Of a DNA stretch of 64,000 nucleotides, positions 25,603-33,838 are shown piece after piece (position 1 is the stretch's first letter; each line of letters opens with the position of its first letter). The position numbers and the translations under genes were made by a program. The notes below the pieces were generated by a model. It was given only the letters and a program-made list of their open reading frames with translations, was not told where the DNA came from and made no database searches. This stretch comes from Candidatus Tritonobacter lacicola (lineage in GTDB: Bacteria; Auribacterota; Tritonobacteria; Tritonobacterales; Tritonobacteraceae): positions 33,336-97,335 of the forward strand of contig JAVCDC010000080.1 of the NCBI GenBank assembly GCA_030765135.1, read 5' to 3'.

Positions 25603-26388
25603 TCAGGCCGGCTTTCTCCTGGAAAAGCAGCCTTTTTTCTGAAGAAGCTTGAGAAGGCCCGCCAGGGCGGAAGCCGCCACGATGGCCAGGAGGGCCTTCC
25701 ATCCCGGTTTCCATTCGTAGCCGATCACGGCCAGGATCGCGTACCTGGGCCATCTTCCCACCAGGGAGGCGAAGAAGAATCTCATTTTCGGGTACACGGC
25801 CGAGATGGCGAGCATCCTTATGACGTCTATGGGCAGGGGGAGGAAAGAAGCGACGGCTATTGTGATAAAAGGCGCCTTATTGAACCAGCGTACGCTTCTT
25901 TCGTGCGTCCTTGTTTGCCGGATTTTATCCACGGGCCTGAACTTGAAGGTGTAGGTGAGGATGTGGTAGTCGTGCATGTTGGCTATGGCCGATGCTATGG
26001 CCCCGACGGAGGCGACGAGAAACGTGGCGAAGATGAGCGGGTGGTATGCCTCGGCGAGCATGAGACACGGCGGCGCCGTCGGCAGGGGGCAGAAGGTGGA
26101 TGCCACGCTCATGTAGAGGAAGAAGTAGATCAGGTTGGAAGGGGTTTCCCCGGCGGCCTGGCCGAGAATAAGGAGAACGGCGCCCATGCCGAGCACCAGG
26201 AGGCCGTAAAATATGAACCATTTTTTCAGAGCTTTTACGGCCCTCGATACGTCCGTCCGGTTACAGGAGGGTGTTATCTTTCGGGATTGTGCTTCTGCCG
26301 GGGTGCTAACCGCCTGACTGTTGTTCCCGGCCTCCCTGCTTTCTAGCGTCCGGGTTCCGGAACAACGATAAGACATCCGTTCCATCAT
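25603..26388 (-). CDS. VTT/DedA-like membrane protein
   Basis: 261 residues. A soluble N-terminal 50 residues is followed by about five hydrophobic segments. ASFLPLPIDVIRMLAISAVYPKMRFFFASLVGRWPRYAILAVIGY is characteristic of SNARE-associated/VTT (DedA-like) proteins, which are linked to flipping of polyprenyl phosphate or phospholipids across the inner membrane. ATG 26388 overlaps the ABC gene stop by four bases (ATGA), which supports that start; a shorter start near residue 48 would remove an atypical N-terminal tail. Confidence 0.7.
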   Translation of the reverse strand: MMERMSYRCSGTRTLESREAGNNSQAVSTPAEAQSRKITPSCNRTDVSRAVKALKKWFIFYGLLVLGMGAVLLILGQAAGETPSNLIYFFLYMSVASTFCPLPTAPPCLMLAEAYHPLIFATFLVASVGAIASAIANMHDYHILTYTFKFRPVDKIRQTRTHERSVRWFNKAPFITIAVASFLPLPIDVIRMLAISAVYPKMRFFFASLVGRWPRYAILAVIGYEWKPGWKALLAIVAASALAGLLKLLQKKGCFSRRKPA

Positions 26389-27056
26389 CCCTTGATCTTT
26401 CCGTCCAGCATGTGGAGGACGCGGCCCGCCATGCCCGCTATCTTCTTATTGTGCGTTACGATAATGAGTGTGCGTCCGTTCTCCCTGTTCAGCTTCGTGA
26501 GGAGCTCCATGATCCCGCGCGATGTCTTCGAGTCCAGGCTGCCCGTCGGCTCGTCGGCCAGAATGACGGCGGGGTTGCACACGAGGGCCCTTGCTATCGA
26601 TACCCGCTGCTGCTCGCCGACCGAGAGCTCGTTCGGACGCCTGTCCATCTTGTCCTCCAGGCCCACGAGCTGGAGGTATCGGCATATCTCATCCCCGGCG
26701 GCCATTCCGCGAAGCCGTGTCGCTATCCCGAGATTGGCCCGCGCCGTCAGGGTCGGGATGAGGTTGAACTGCTGGAAGACGAAACCGATCGACTTCCTCC
26801 TCAGCCCGGTTAGATCCCGGTCCTTGAGATTTTCAGTAGGTATCCCGTTGATGATTACCCTCCCCGATGTGGGCGTGATGAGGGCCCCCAGCAGGTATAG
26901 AAGGGTCGACTTGCCGCAGCCGGAGGGACCGACGATTGAGACGTGTTCCCCCTCTTCAATTGACAGTGAAATACCCTGAACGGCTTCGACACTGACATTG
27001 CCGGGATGGTAGGTCTTGGCCACGTCCTCGGCTTTAAGGACTGTCTCTTTATTCAT
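26385..27056 (-). CDS. ABC transporter ATPase, LolD/MacB type
   Basis: 223 residues from ATG 27056. Walker A GPSGCGKST, Q-loop FVFQQFNLIPTL, signature LSVGEQQRVSIARAL and Walker B VILADEPTGSLD are all present, with the switch His in IIVTHN. The pattern fits the LolD/MacB/FtsE group. The track start at 27143 runs into the permease gene; the real start overlaps the permease stop by eight bases. With the adjacent permease it forms a transporter that probably moves a lipoprotein or lipid. Confidence 0.9.
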   Translation of the reverse strand: MNKETVLKAEDVAKTYHPGNVSVEAVQGISLSIEEGEHVSIVGPSGCGKSTLLYLLGALITPTSGRVIINGIPTENLKDRDLTGLRRKSIGFVFQQFNLIPTLTARANLGIATRLRGMAAGDEICRYLQLVGLEDKMDRRPNELSVGEQQRVSIARALVCNPAVILADEPTGSLDSKTSRGIMELLTKLNRENGRTLIIVTHNKKIAGMAGRVLHMLDGKIKG

Positions 27057-28152
27057 ACCGCAACGCCTCGATTGGATCCAAGAATGATGCCCGGAGAGCG
27101 GGATAGAGCGCGCCGAGAACTCCACCGAGAATTCCCAGCCCACCGGCTATAACGATCCACCCTGTCGATGTCTCTATTGTGAGAAGCGGGTGGGCGAACA
27201 GTATCCATCGCGTTGAGAGGAATGAGAGAAGGTATCCGACGAGTACACCCATGGCGCACAGGATGACCGACTCCAGGACGATGCTTCTCATGATGTAGGA
27301 TCTTGTTGCACCGATGGCCCTCAGGATCCCGATCTCGCGCGTCCTTTCAAGTATTGTGGTATAGAGGGCCAGCAGAATCACCAGGAAGCTTATTATCAAA
27401 GCGGCCGAGATTATGGTCCCTATGAATTCATCGAGATAGTCGATGTTACCCTGGAGTGCCTCCGCGTAGGCGGCGACTTCGGTCGGTCGCAGTCCGGGAT
27501 ATCGACCGGCTATCTCTTCGGCTACCGTGGAGACGACATTTTCGTCCCGGCTCGCGCACTTGATGAAGAAGAGCGAAGCTTTATCTTTCTGCTTCAGGAG
27601 ATCCTGAAGGGCCGGCAGGGGCATGGAGACGCGAGAACCTATTCCCGCCCTGTAGATTCCGCAGATCGTGAACGGCCGCGCCAGGAACGTCACCTCGTCT
27701 CCCACCTTGTAGCCCGTCGCCTTCGCGAGCCGCTCGTCAACCATTACCTCATTGTCGTTCGTCCAGTATCTTCCCTTCTTGAGGGATAGGCCCGCGCCGA
27801 TCCTGTCGAAGCTTTCGAGGTCTATCCCGTAGATGACGTGTATGACGTTGTTTATCGTGGTCGTCCACGTCATGAGGGGCGAGACCCCGGCGACGCCGTC
27901 GATCTCCTCGATCTTTCCGGCGTAGGCGACCGGAAGGTTGCCGCTCCTCAATCCCAGGAAGTAGGAGCTCCCGGCCGGCTGAACAATAATGTCCGCGCCG
28001 ATCCTGACGACCCTCCTCGATGATTCGGATATCACGCCGCTGCAGAGGCCGACGAGGACGAGCAGGAGCGTTATGCCGAGGGCGACCGCGAGTATGCAGA
28101 TGGCGCTTCGCACCTTGCGTCGCTGCAAGTTGGAAATGGCCAGAGAGATCAT
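27049..28152 (-). CDS. ABC transporter permease, FtsX/MacB-LolC type
   Basis: 367 residues: one N-terminal transmembrane helix (AICILAVALGITLLLVLVGLCSG), a large periplasmic domain (about 45-240), then three C-terminal helices with ERTREIGILRAIGATRSYIMRS, the hallmark coupling region of FtsX/MacB/LolC permeases. A single permease suggests a homodimer. Overlaps with the upstream lipoprotein gene (ATGA) and downstream ATPase gene indicate tight translational coupling. Confidence 0.88.
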   Translation of the reverse strand: MISLAISNLQRRKVRSAICILAVALGITLLLVLVGLCSGVISESSRRVVRIGADIIVQPAGSSYFLGLRSGNLPVAYAGKIEEIDGVAGVSPLMTWTTTINNVIHVIYGIDLESFDRIGAGLSLKKGRYWTNDNEVMVDERLAKATGYKVGDEVTFLARPFTICGIYRAGIGSRVSMPLPALQDLLKQKDKASLFFIKCASRDENVVSTVAEEIAGRYPGLRPTEVAAYAEALQGNIDYLDEFIGTIISAALIISFLVILLALYTTILERTREIGILRAIGATRSYIMRSIVLESVILCAMGVLVGYLLSFLSTRWILFAHPLLTIETSTGWIVIAGGLGILGGVLGALYPALRASFLDPIEALRYE

Positions 28153-28949
28153 TTGTTGACCGGCAGGTCACTGAGGGAGAAGGCCCCGGGGGGGACACTG
28201 CCGGCCCTATCGACGGATTTAAGGGATATATCCAGAACTGCCCCGTCCCCGGGCCAGAAGAGGGTTATCTGTGTGGGAGTGGGGGATAGGCCCGGTTCCC
28301 CTTTAGTGTAGTCTTGCATCGTCGCCATCATGATGGGAATACCGCTCCCGTCATAGTGCACGAGGCCCGCGATCCGCAGCGATTTATTGTCTATCCATAT
28401 TTTCTTTTCGAGGTTACAGCCGCTTTCTTCCCGCCCGGCAAGAGATAGTATGTAATACTTCGGCGTGCACTCCAGGAGGATGATTTCGTCGTCTGAAATG
28501 GATGGCGCGAAAAGGGAACCCAGTGCCCCGTCAAGGAGCCTGCGGCAGAGGGCCCCTTCACCGGAGCTCCCCGGCCTGGTGAACTCGCCCGTGGAATATG
28601 TGTACATGAGAAGCTCATCCCCGTCTGCTGCTGCCTCGAATAGAGTCGGTCCCAGGCTCCTGTATCCCTTGACCCGGAGTTTCCGTGAAGGGTCGGCGAT
28701 TATGAGCGCGCGGCAGGACCGGGGCCTGGCATCGGGTCCAGCCCAGTAGGTCAGCATTCCCTTGAGTTTCAGGGGGCGTGCCCCCCCGGCCTTTTCGTTA
28801 ATGACTTGCCGGAGTTCAGATGCGCCCTTCGGCCTGTCGGGGTAGCTCCATCCGCCCGTAACTTCGTGCCTTGCACACCCGCAGATGAGCGAAAAGATGG
28901 CGGCCAGAACAGGCGTAAATCTATTTACTATATTGAACTTGTGGCTCAT
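28149..28949 (-). CDS. LolA/LolB-fold-like lipoprotein, first gene of ABC-LolA operon
   Basis: 266 residues. FTPVLAAIFSLICGC is a lipoprotein signal peptide. The mature part (ELRQVINEKAGGARPLKLKGMLTYW ... RKLRVKGYRSLGPTLFEAAADGDELLMYTYSTGEFTRPG) resembles LolB/LolA-fold outer-membrane lipoproteins (DUF4292-like) in its strand pattern. Its stop overlaps the permease start by four bases. The operon thus holds both a LolA carrier and a possible LolB-like receptor around one ABC pair. Assignment to LolB is inference from fold and context. Confidence 0.6.
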   Translation of the reverse strand: MSHKFNIVNRFTPVLAAIFSLICGCARHEVTGGWSYPDRPKGASELRQVINEKAGGARPLKLKGMLTYWAGPDARPRSCRALIIADPSRKLRVKGYRSLGPTLFEAAADGDELLMYTYSTGEFTRPGSSGEGALCRRLLDGALGSLFAPSISDDEIILLECTPKYYILSLAGREESGCNLEKKIWIDNKSLRIAGLVHYDGSGIPIMMATMQDYTKGEPGLSPTPTQITLFWPGDGAVLDISLKSVDRAGSVPPGAFSLSDLPVNK

Positions 28950-29050
28950 TCGTTGTATATATAAATAAGTATGTCATTATCACCATATAGGACAGTGATT
29001 CCTAGGAAAAAAAGATGCTACAGTAGATGCTTAGTACTCTATATTCAGGC

Positions 29051-29211
29051 TAATTTAATCGTATAGGAATTTGTTATATTTACAGAGGTCCCGGTAGGGA
29101 TCCCGCCGGAGGGTCTAAGATCCGGCAGTTATTGACGGAAAGTCCCACCGGGACCGGGGTAGGGTGCGTCCCGAAAGCATTCGGGACGGCTACCATATAG
29201 TTACGAAGCTA
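29051..29211. repeat. Composite dispersed element with nested hairpins
   Basis: Left part TAATTTAATCGTATAGGAATTTGTTAT (29051-29077) equals 13059-13085. Middle hairpin GGTCCCGGTAGGGA/TCCCACCGGGACC (29087-29155) encloses GCCGGA/TCCGGC. GGTAGGGTGCGTCCCGAAAGCATTCGGGACGGCTACC (29158-29194) recurs at 33286-33322 with one change. The right part TATAGTTACGAAGCTA (29196-29211) recurs at 45652-45667. Together with 28950-29050, which holds nothing I recognise, this accounts for the 330-base gap. Confidence 0.8.
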
Positions 29212-29230
29212 GGGAATTTGATATATTTTA

Positions 29231-29261
29231 ATAAATTTGCGAGCGTAGTGAGCTAATTTAT
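29231..29261. repeat. ATAAATT...AATTTAT hairpin before radical SAM gene
   Basis: ATAAATTTGC - gagcgtagtga - GCTAATTTAT. The outer arms resemble those of the 9046 and 14563 hairpins. It ends a few bases before the ribosome binding site of the next gene. Confidence 0.5.
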
Positions 29262-29280
29262 CGAGAGGGAGGTGCAAGAA

Positions 29281-30885
29281 GTGGGCAACCAGCAGCTTAT
29301 CAACGGTGTCGATACAAAGGTGTCTTACAGGACGCTCTCAGGAGGCGAGATTACCCCCTTAAAGAAGGGGCTTCCCAAGACGATACAGTCCATATGCCCG
29401 GAGTGCATGAACGTTATAGACGCCGAGCTATACCCTGAAGACGGTAAGGTCATGATGAGGAAGTCGTGCCCGAGTCACGGCTCCTGGACGGATATCTACT
29501 GGGGCGATGTCGATCTTTATCTACGGGCCGAGAAGTGGTATTTTCACGATGGAAAAGGCCTCTCTAATCCCCAGACGGAGAGCACGGGGAACTGCCCCTT
29601 CGAGTGCGGCCTGTGCAATATCCACACGAGCCACACGGGGCTGGGAAACATCGATCTCACCAACAGGTGCAACCTCACATGCCCGATATGTTTCGCCAAC
29701 GCGAACGTCACGAAGTATGTCTATGAGCCCACGCTTGACCAGGTCCGGGATATGCTTATGGCCTACCGCCGTTGCCTTCCCGTCCCCGGCAGGATTATCC
29801 AGTTCTCGGGAGGCGAGCCGACTCTATCGCCCATCTTCCTCGACTCCCTGAGTCTCGCGCGGGAGCTTGGCTTTACCCATATACAGGTAGCAAGCAACGG
29901 GTTGAAGTTTGCCGACGAGGGATTTGCCCACGCCGCGGCGGAGGCGGGCCTTCACACGATCTACCTCCAGTTCGACGGTTTAAGCGATGATATCTATAAG
30001 GTTACACGTGGAAGAGCCGTCCTGGACGAGAAGCTCAGGGCCATAGAGAACATACGCCGGGCCGGTATGAAGCTCGTCTTCGTAGTCACGGTCGTCAAGG
30101 GCCTGAACGACCGGCACGTCGGCGAGATACTGAAGTTCGCGATCGAAAACGTCGACGTTATCGCGGGCATAAGTTTCCAGCCCGTCTGCTTCACGGGAAG
30201 GATATCCCGGGAGGAGAGGATGGCGAAGAGGATCACCTTGCCGGATGTCATGAAGGGCCTCTGCGAGCAGACGGGGATAACGAGGCCGACGGATTTCTAT
30301 CCCGTCTGCTGCTCGGTCCCCTTCTCGAAGATGTTCGGCGCCATCAGGGGCGAGGCCAACATCGAGTTCACGTGCCACCCGCACTGCACGTTATGCACGT
30401 ATCTCGTCGTCGACCCCCACGGCAGGGCACACTGCTTCAGCAGGTTCCTCGATATGGATGACTTCTTCCACGCCCTATACAGGCTCGCCGATAAGCTGAA
30501 GAAGTCCAGGCTCAAATCCCTGGCCAAGGTGAAGACCTTCTACGCCCTGAAAAAATTCTGGCACCAGGAGAGGGCGCCCGAGGGGCTGACCTTCGAGAAG
30601 TTCGCCCACACGCTCTCGGGGATAGTGGACAAGAGCGTGGGCCGGGGTGAGGGTGAGAAGAAGACGTACAAGACGCTCATGGTGGGCGGCATGCACTTCA
30701 TGGACGCCTACAACTACGATCTCGACCGTATCAAGAGATGCGTGATACATTTCGCGACGCCCGAGGGAAAGCTCATATCCTTCTGCTCGTACAACTCGGG
30801 ACCCACCTACAGGACGGCGACGGAAAGGCGTTTCTCCGTCCCCCTGGATGAGTGGAGGAAGAAACAGGGAGAGGCTGGCGAATAA
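29281..30885 (+). CDS. Tetraether-synthase-like (Tes/MJ0619 family) radical SAM protein
   Basis: About 534 residues. N-terminal CPECMNVI and SCPSHGSW carry auxiliary Cys/His ligands; NCPFECGLCNIHTSHT near residue 105 and GNIDLTNRCNLTCPICFANANV near 125 hold further clusters, with CNLTCPIC the radical SAM CxxxCxxC. FSGGEPTLSP is the GGE SAM-binding motif. The order CPxC, CPF/YxCGLC, GNIDxTNRCNxxCPICFANAN matches the archaeal MJ0619/Tes family that couples lipid chains in tetraether synthesis; bacterial relatives may make membrane-spanning or other lipids. GTG 29281 has GGGAGG at good spacing and is preferred to 29272. A second radical SAM gene and a CDP-alcohol phosphatidyltransferase gene lie beside it. 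Confidence 0.75.
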   Translation: MGNQQLINGVDTKVSYRTLSGGEITPLKKGLPKTIQSICPECMNVIDAELYPEDGKVMMRKSCPSHGSWTDIYWGDVDLYLRAEKWYFHDGKGLSNPQTESTGNCPFECGLCNIHTSHTGLGNIDLTNRCNLTCPICFANANVTKYVYEPTLDQVRDMLMAYRRCLPVPGRIIQFSGGEPTLSPIFLDSLSLARELGFTHIQVASNGLKFADEGFAHAAAEAGLHTIYLQFDGLSDDIYKVTRGRAVLDEKLRAIENIRRAGMKLVFVVTVVKGLNDRHVGEILKFAIENVDVIAGISFQPVCFTGRISREERMAKRITLPDVMKGLCEQTGITRPTDFYPVCCSVPFSKMFGAIRGEANIEFTCHPHCTLCTYLVVDPHGRAHCFSRFLDMDDFFHALYRLADKLKKSRLKSLAKVKTFYALKKFWHQERAPEGLTFEKFAHTLSGIVDKSVGRGEGEKKTYKTLMVGGMHFMDAYNYDLDRIKRCVIHFATPEGKLISFCSYNSGPTYRTATERRFSVPLDEWRKKQGEAGE

Positions 30886-30893
30886 AGAGAAGC

Positions 30894-30974
30894 AACCACT
30901 GAAAACACTGAGTACACTGAGGAGAATAAATACCTCCGTAAAGTTTCAGTGCTTTCAGTGTCTTCAGTGGTTTA
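30894..30974. repeat. CACTGA word fold-back
   Basis: AACCACTGAAAACACTGAGTACACTGAGGAG (30894-30924) is a period-9 array with inverse TTTCAGTGCTTTCAGTGTCTTCAGTGGTTTA (30944-30974). The track start of the next ORF falls inside the right arm. Confidence 0.9.
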
Positions 30975-30999
30975 CCTTCGCTACGTAAGGTACGTTGAC

Positions 31000-32016
31000 G
31001 TGTCCAAGGCACTTTCCGCGACGAGGAAGAAGCTTAAGCTGGTTTCCAGCTTTGTCAGGGGGCGCCCTATCTGGTGCACCTGGCAGGTCACCTACCGGTG
31101 TCTCTTCCGCTGCAGGATCTGCGACTACTGGAAAAATCAGCCCGCGGCCGGGTCGGAGCTTTCGCTGGAGGAAATAGCACGGGGCTCTGAGAATATCTCA
31201 AGGCTCGGCTCGTTTGTTATATCGATAGGCGGGGGCGAGCCCTTCCTGAGAGATGACCTTCCGGACATCATAAAAGCTCTTTCTCTGCACCACCTTCCCC
31301 TGGTCACGACGAACGGTTATCTCATTACAAGGTCACTGGCCCGTGAGGTCTTCCGGTCGGGCCTCTGGGGCGTCAGCGTCTCCTTGGATTACTGCGACCC
31401 GGACAGGCACGATGCCCAGAGGGGAGTGAAGGGGGCGTTCGAGAGGGCGCTGAACGCGATCAAAATTTTCTCGGAGGAGAGGCAAAGCCCCCTCCAGAGG
31501 GTGAACCTCATGGCCGTCCTTAAGGACGACAACCTGGGCGAAATGGAAGGGCTCATCCGCCTGGCGGAGAAACACGGCGCTTATTTCATGGTCCAGCCTT
31601 ACTGCGACATAAAGAGCGGAAAGGACGTATACAGGCCGGAGGGGAAGGTTAGCGCCCGTCTTCTCGAACTCAGGAAGAAGCACAAGAATTTTCTATCCAA
31701 CCCGTTGTTCCTCAGCAGGTTCGATGCCGCGCTCGATGGCGGCGTCCCCGGCTGTGTTGCAGGGAAGGCGTTTTTTAATATAGATAATTACGGCAATGTC
31801 GCAATGTGTGTCGAGGCGCTGGATAAGCCCGTTGCCAACATCCTGAAGAACACACCGGAAGAGATAATGGCCGGCTTGAAGACGGCATATAAGGAAAACA
31901 GCTGTAGGGCTTGCTGGTACAACTGCCGGGGAGAGGTCGAGTCCCTTTATTCGCTGCGCGGCTTCATCGCGGCCTTACCCACAATCTTCGCCTCCAGCGG
32001 CACCCCCTCCGAGTAA
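31000..32016 (+). CDS. Radical SAM/SPASM domain protein
   Basis: About 338 residues from GTG 31000; the track start at 30949 reads through repeat DNA. CTWQVTYRCLFRCRICDYW near residue 30 contains the radical SAM CxxxCxxC; SIGGGEPFLRDD is the GGE motif. A C-terminal SPASM-like Cys set is visible (GCVAGKAFFNIDNYGNVAMC, then CRACWYNC), binding one or more auxiliary Fe-S clusters. The substrate is unknown; SPASM proteins modify peptides, sugars or lipid heads. It sits 60 to 110 bases after the Tes-like gene across a fold-back repeat, so shared transcription is possible. Confidence 0.8.
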   Translation: MSKALSATRKKLKLVSSFVRGRPIWCTWQVTYRCLFRCRICDYWKNQPAAGSELSLEEIARGSENISRLGSFVISIGGGEPFLRDDLPDIIKALSLHHLPLVTTNGYLITRSLAREVFRSGLWGVSVSLDYCDPDRHDAQRGVKGAFERALNAIKIFSEERQSPLQRVNLMAVLKDDNLGEMEGLIRLAEKHGAYFMVQPYCDIKSGKDVYRPEGKVSARLLELRKKHKNFLSNPLFLSRFDAALDGGVPGCVAGKAFFNIDNYGNVAMCVEALDKPVANILKNTPEEIMAGLKTAYKENSCRACWYNCRGEVESLYSLRGFIAALPTIFASSGTPSE

Positions 32017-32047
32017 GGGTGTACGCGCTCTATTCATTTGTCCTTTG

Positions 32048-32107
32048 ATTCGTACTCGTAATCGTAATCGATTGTAGGGCGCAGGGGATTACGAGTAAGA
32101 GTAAGAG
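32048..32107. repeat. TCGTAA word fold-back
   Basis: ATTCGTACTCGTAATCGTAATCGATT (32048-32073) and inverse GATTACGAGTAAGAGTAAGAG (32087-32107). Same words as 17537-17630. It lies between convergent genes. Confidence 0.8.
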
Positions 32108-32159
32108 GGGGCAGTTTTCATTCCACCCCGGTCAGATACACCGCAAGAAGCGCTGTTTC

Positions 32160-32876
32160 TCAGGCCTGCAGTGGGATGAGCAGGGGGATGAGTATTCCCA
32201 GGGCGATGTAGATGTCGTACTGCCAGCAGTAGCGCGGGAACTCCCAGAATAAAAGATTGCCTATGATGGGCGGCTTGTAGAGTTCGGTGCCGGGCCTCTC
32301 AAGCTTATTCTTCGTGTAAAGGATCCTGTGTATGGCTGTAACGTTGGCGAATATCGCCAGCTCCCACATGACTGACGGGATCCTGTTGAAGAGGCCGGCC
32401 ATAATGATCATGAAGGTCCTCTCGGGCCTCTCCCAGAAGCCGACCGCGCAGTCAATCCCGAATTTTTCCGCCCTGGCCCTGGCATAGCTGGTGAGGATGC
32501 TGCCGGCCAGGGCGACGAAAGCCAGGACCATATAGAACTCGCTGCCGATCCGGGAGAAATGGATGATTATACCGGTGAAGAGCGCGATATCCGCGTACCT
32601 GTCCATTGTCGAGTCGAGGAAGGAGCCGAATTTCGTCACCCTGTTGAGGACTCTGGCAACCGTGCCGTCCAGGATGTCCATGAAGCCGTCCAATATGATG
32701 AAATAAGCGGCCAGCCTGTAACGTCCGAGGGCGAAGCTTATCCCGGCCATGATGCAGAAGACGGTCCCCATGCAGGTGAGGAGATTGGGAGTCGCGCCGA
32801 TCCCGGCGAGGGTCCTTCCCAGCCAGAGGCGGAACCTGTTTATGATGCGCCGGATGAATTCGGTGTAGGTCATCAT
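32160..32876 (-). CDS. CDP-alcohol phosphatidyltransferase
   Basis: About 238 residues with several transmembrane helices. The signature D-G-x2-A-R-x8-G-x3-D-x3-D is complete: DGTVARVLNRVTKFGSFLDSTMD near residue 80, which binds CDP-diacylglycerol (or CDP-archaeol-type) donor and metal. The alcohol acceptor (inositol phosphate, glycerol phosphate, serine) cannot be told by eye. ATG 32876/32873 is preferred to the GTG at 32906. It is convergent with the two radical SAM genes, and all three may belong to membrane lipid synthesis. Confidence 0.85.
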   Translation of the reverse strand: MMTYTEFIRRIINRFRLWLGRTLAGIGATPNLLTCMGTVFCIMAGISFALGRYRLAAYFIILDGFMDILDGTVARVLNRVTKFGSFLDSTMDRYADIALFTGIIIHFSRIGSEFYMVLAFVALAGSILTSYARARAEKFGIDCAVGFWERPERTFMIIMAGLFNRIPSVMWELAIFANVTAIHRILYTKNKLERPGTELYKPPIIGNLLFWEFPRYCWQYDIYIALGILIPLLIPLQA

Positions 32877-32949
32877 GATTGAGCTTGCGTTGGCTAAAGG
32901 TACCACACAGCCGGTACATTTTTCAATCTCGGGAGGTACCGGAGGATAA

Positions 32950-33166
32950 GAGTTGATGAGTTAAATGAGTTAAATGAGTGATCCGAGTAATTCAGAAGGT
33001 GTGAAAAAATCTGTTTCAGCGCGTCATTGCGAGGACGCCACACGAAGTGTGGCGGACGAAGCAATCTCAACTGCTTCCAAGGAAAGAGATTGCTTCGCTT
33101 CGCTCGCAATGACATTTTTTTCGATTGGTACAATTGCTCAAATAATTTTATTTTTTCACACCTTCT
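32950..33166. repeat. Nested fold-backs: ATGAGTTA array, AGAAGGTGTGAAAAAA inverted repeat, and GTCATTGCGAGG inverted repeat
   Basis: 32950-32990 holds ATGAGTTAA words. AGAAGGTGTGAAAAAA (32994-33009) is perfectly inverted at 33151-33166. Inside it, GTCATTGCGAGG...GAAGCAATCTC (33023-33068, itself containing CGCCACACGAAGTGTGGCG) is inverted as GAGATTGCTTCGCTTCGCTCGCAATGAC at 33086-33113. The track ORF 32974-33201 is an artefact of this repeat. Confidence 0.9.
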
Positions 33167-33260
33167 CACGGACTAAGTTGATTGAAACCTTCACCTTTTA
33201 ACTTTCAACTGTCTTTTCCCCTGTGTCCTCCATAGCTCATTTTTGATAGTATCTTGATGG

Positions 33261-33322
33261 GATAGGAATTGGTTATGTTTTCAAAGGTAGGGTGCGCCCC
33301 GAAAGCATTCGGGACGGCTACC
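33261..33322. repeat. Second copy of the composite dispersed element
   Basis: GATAGGAATTGGTTAT (33261-33276) and GGTAGGGTGCGCCCCGAAAGCATTCGGGACGGCTACC (33286-33322) match the left and middle modules at 29062-29194, lacking the long hairpin between them. It lies just before the thioesterase gene. Confidence 0.8.
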
Positions 33323-33367
33323 GTATAACTGAAAGGATAACTTGGTAAGGGAGATCCTGGCTGCACA

Positions 33368-33775
33368 GTGAAGAAGCACACCATTGAAGTGAGGGTCAGG
33401 TACGCCGAGACCGACCAGATGGGGATCGTGTATCATACGAACCACTTCGTGTGGTTCGAGGTTGCGCGGACCGAGTTTTTCCGGGCCCTCGGTTTGCCGT
33501 ATTCGGAGCTTGAAGAGAAAGGATATTTCCTCCCAGTCCTCAAGGCTCACTGCGAATATAAGTCCCACCTCGGGTACGATGACGAGGCGACTGTAACCGC
33601 TTTCATAGCCGCGCACAAAGGGACACGGATAAGCTTCCATTACGAGGTAAGGAATAAATCAAGTGGCAAGCTGGTGGCCACCGGCTACACGGTCCACGCT
33701 TTCATGAACTCAGATGGCAAGCCCGTAAAGATTCCGGCGGAGGTCTTCAATGCGATAGGGGAGTCGATGGAATGA
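33368..33775 (+). CDS. Acyl-CoA thioesterase, YbgC/4HBT hotdog family
   Basis: 135 residues. RVRYAETDQMGIVYHTNHFVWFEVARTEFFR near the N-terminus is the 4HBT/YbgC signature with the catalytic Asp in the ETDQMG region. Single hotdog domain, usual length. In E. coli YbgC hydrolyses short acyl-CoA and is linked to the Tol-Pal cluster, which is not seen here. GTG start at 33368; ribosome binding signal weak. Confidence 0.85.
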   Translation: MKKHTIEVRVRYAETDQMGIVYHTNHFVWFEVARTEFFRALGLPYSELEEKGYFLPVLKAHCEYKSHLGYDDEATVTAFIAAHKGTRISFHYEVRNKSSGKLVATGYTVHAFMNSDGKPVKIPAEVFNAIGESME

Positions 33776-33838
33776 AAGAGAGCGGAAGCTCAGGCTACCT
33801 GGGATGGATTGACGAAGTGGTTTCGGGCGAGCCCGAAA

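Noticed and set aside
32974-33201. 75-aa ORF
   Set aside because: Encoded entirely by nested inverted repeats, a product of repeat composition.
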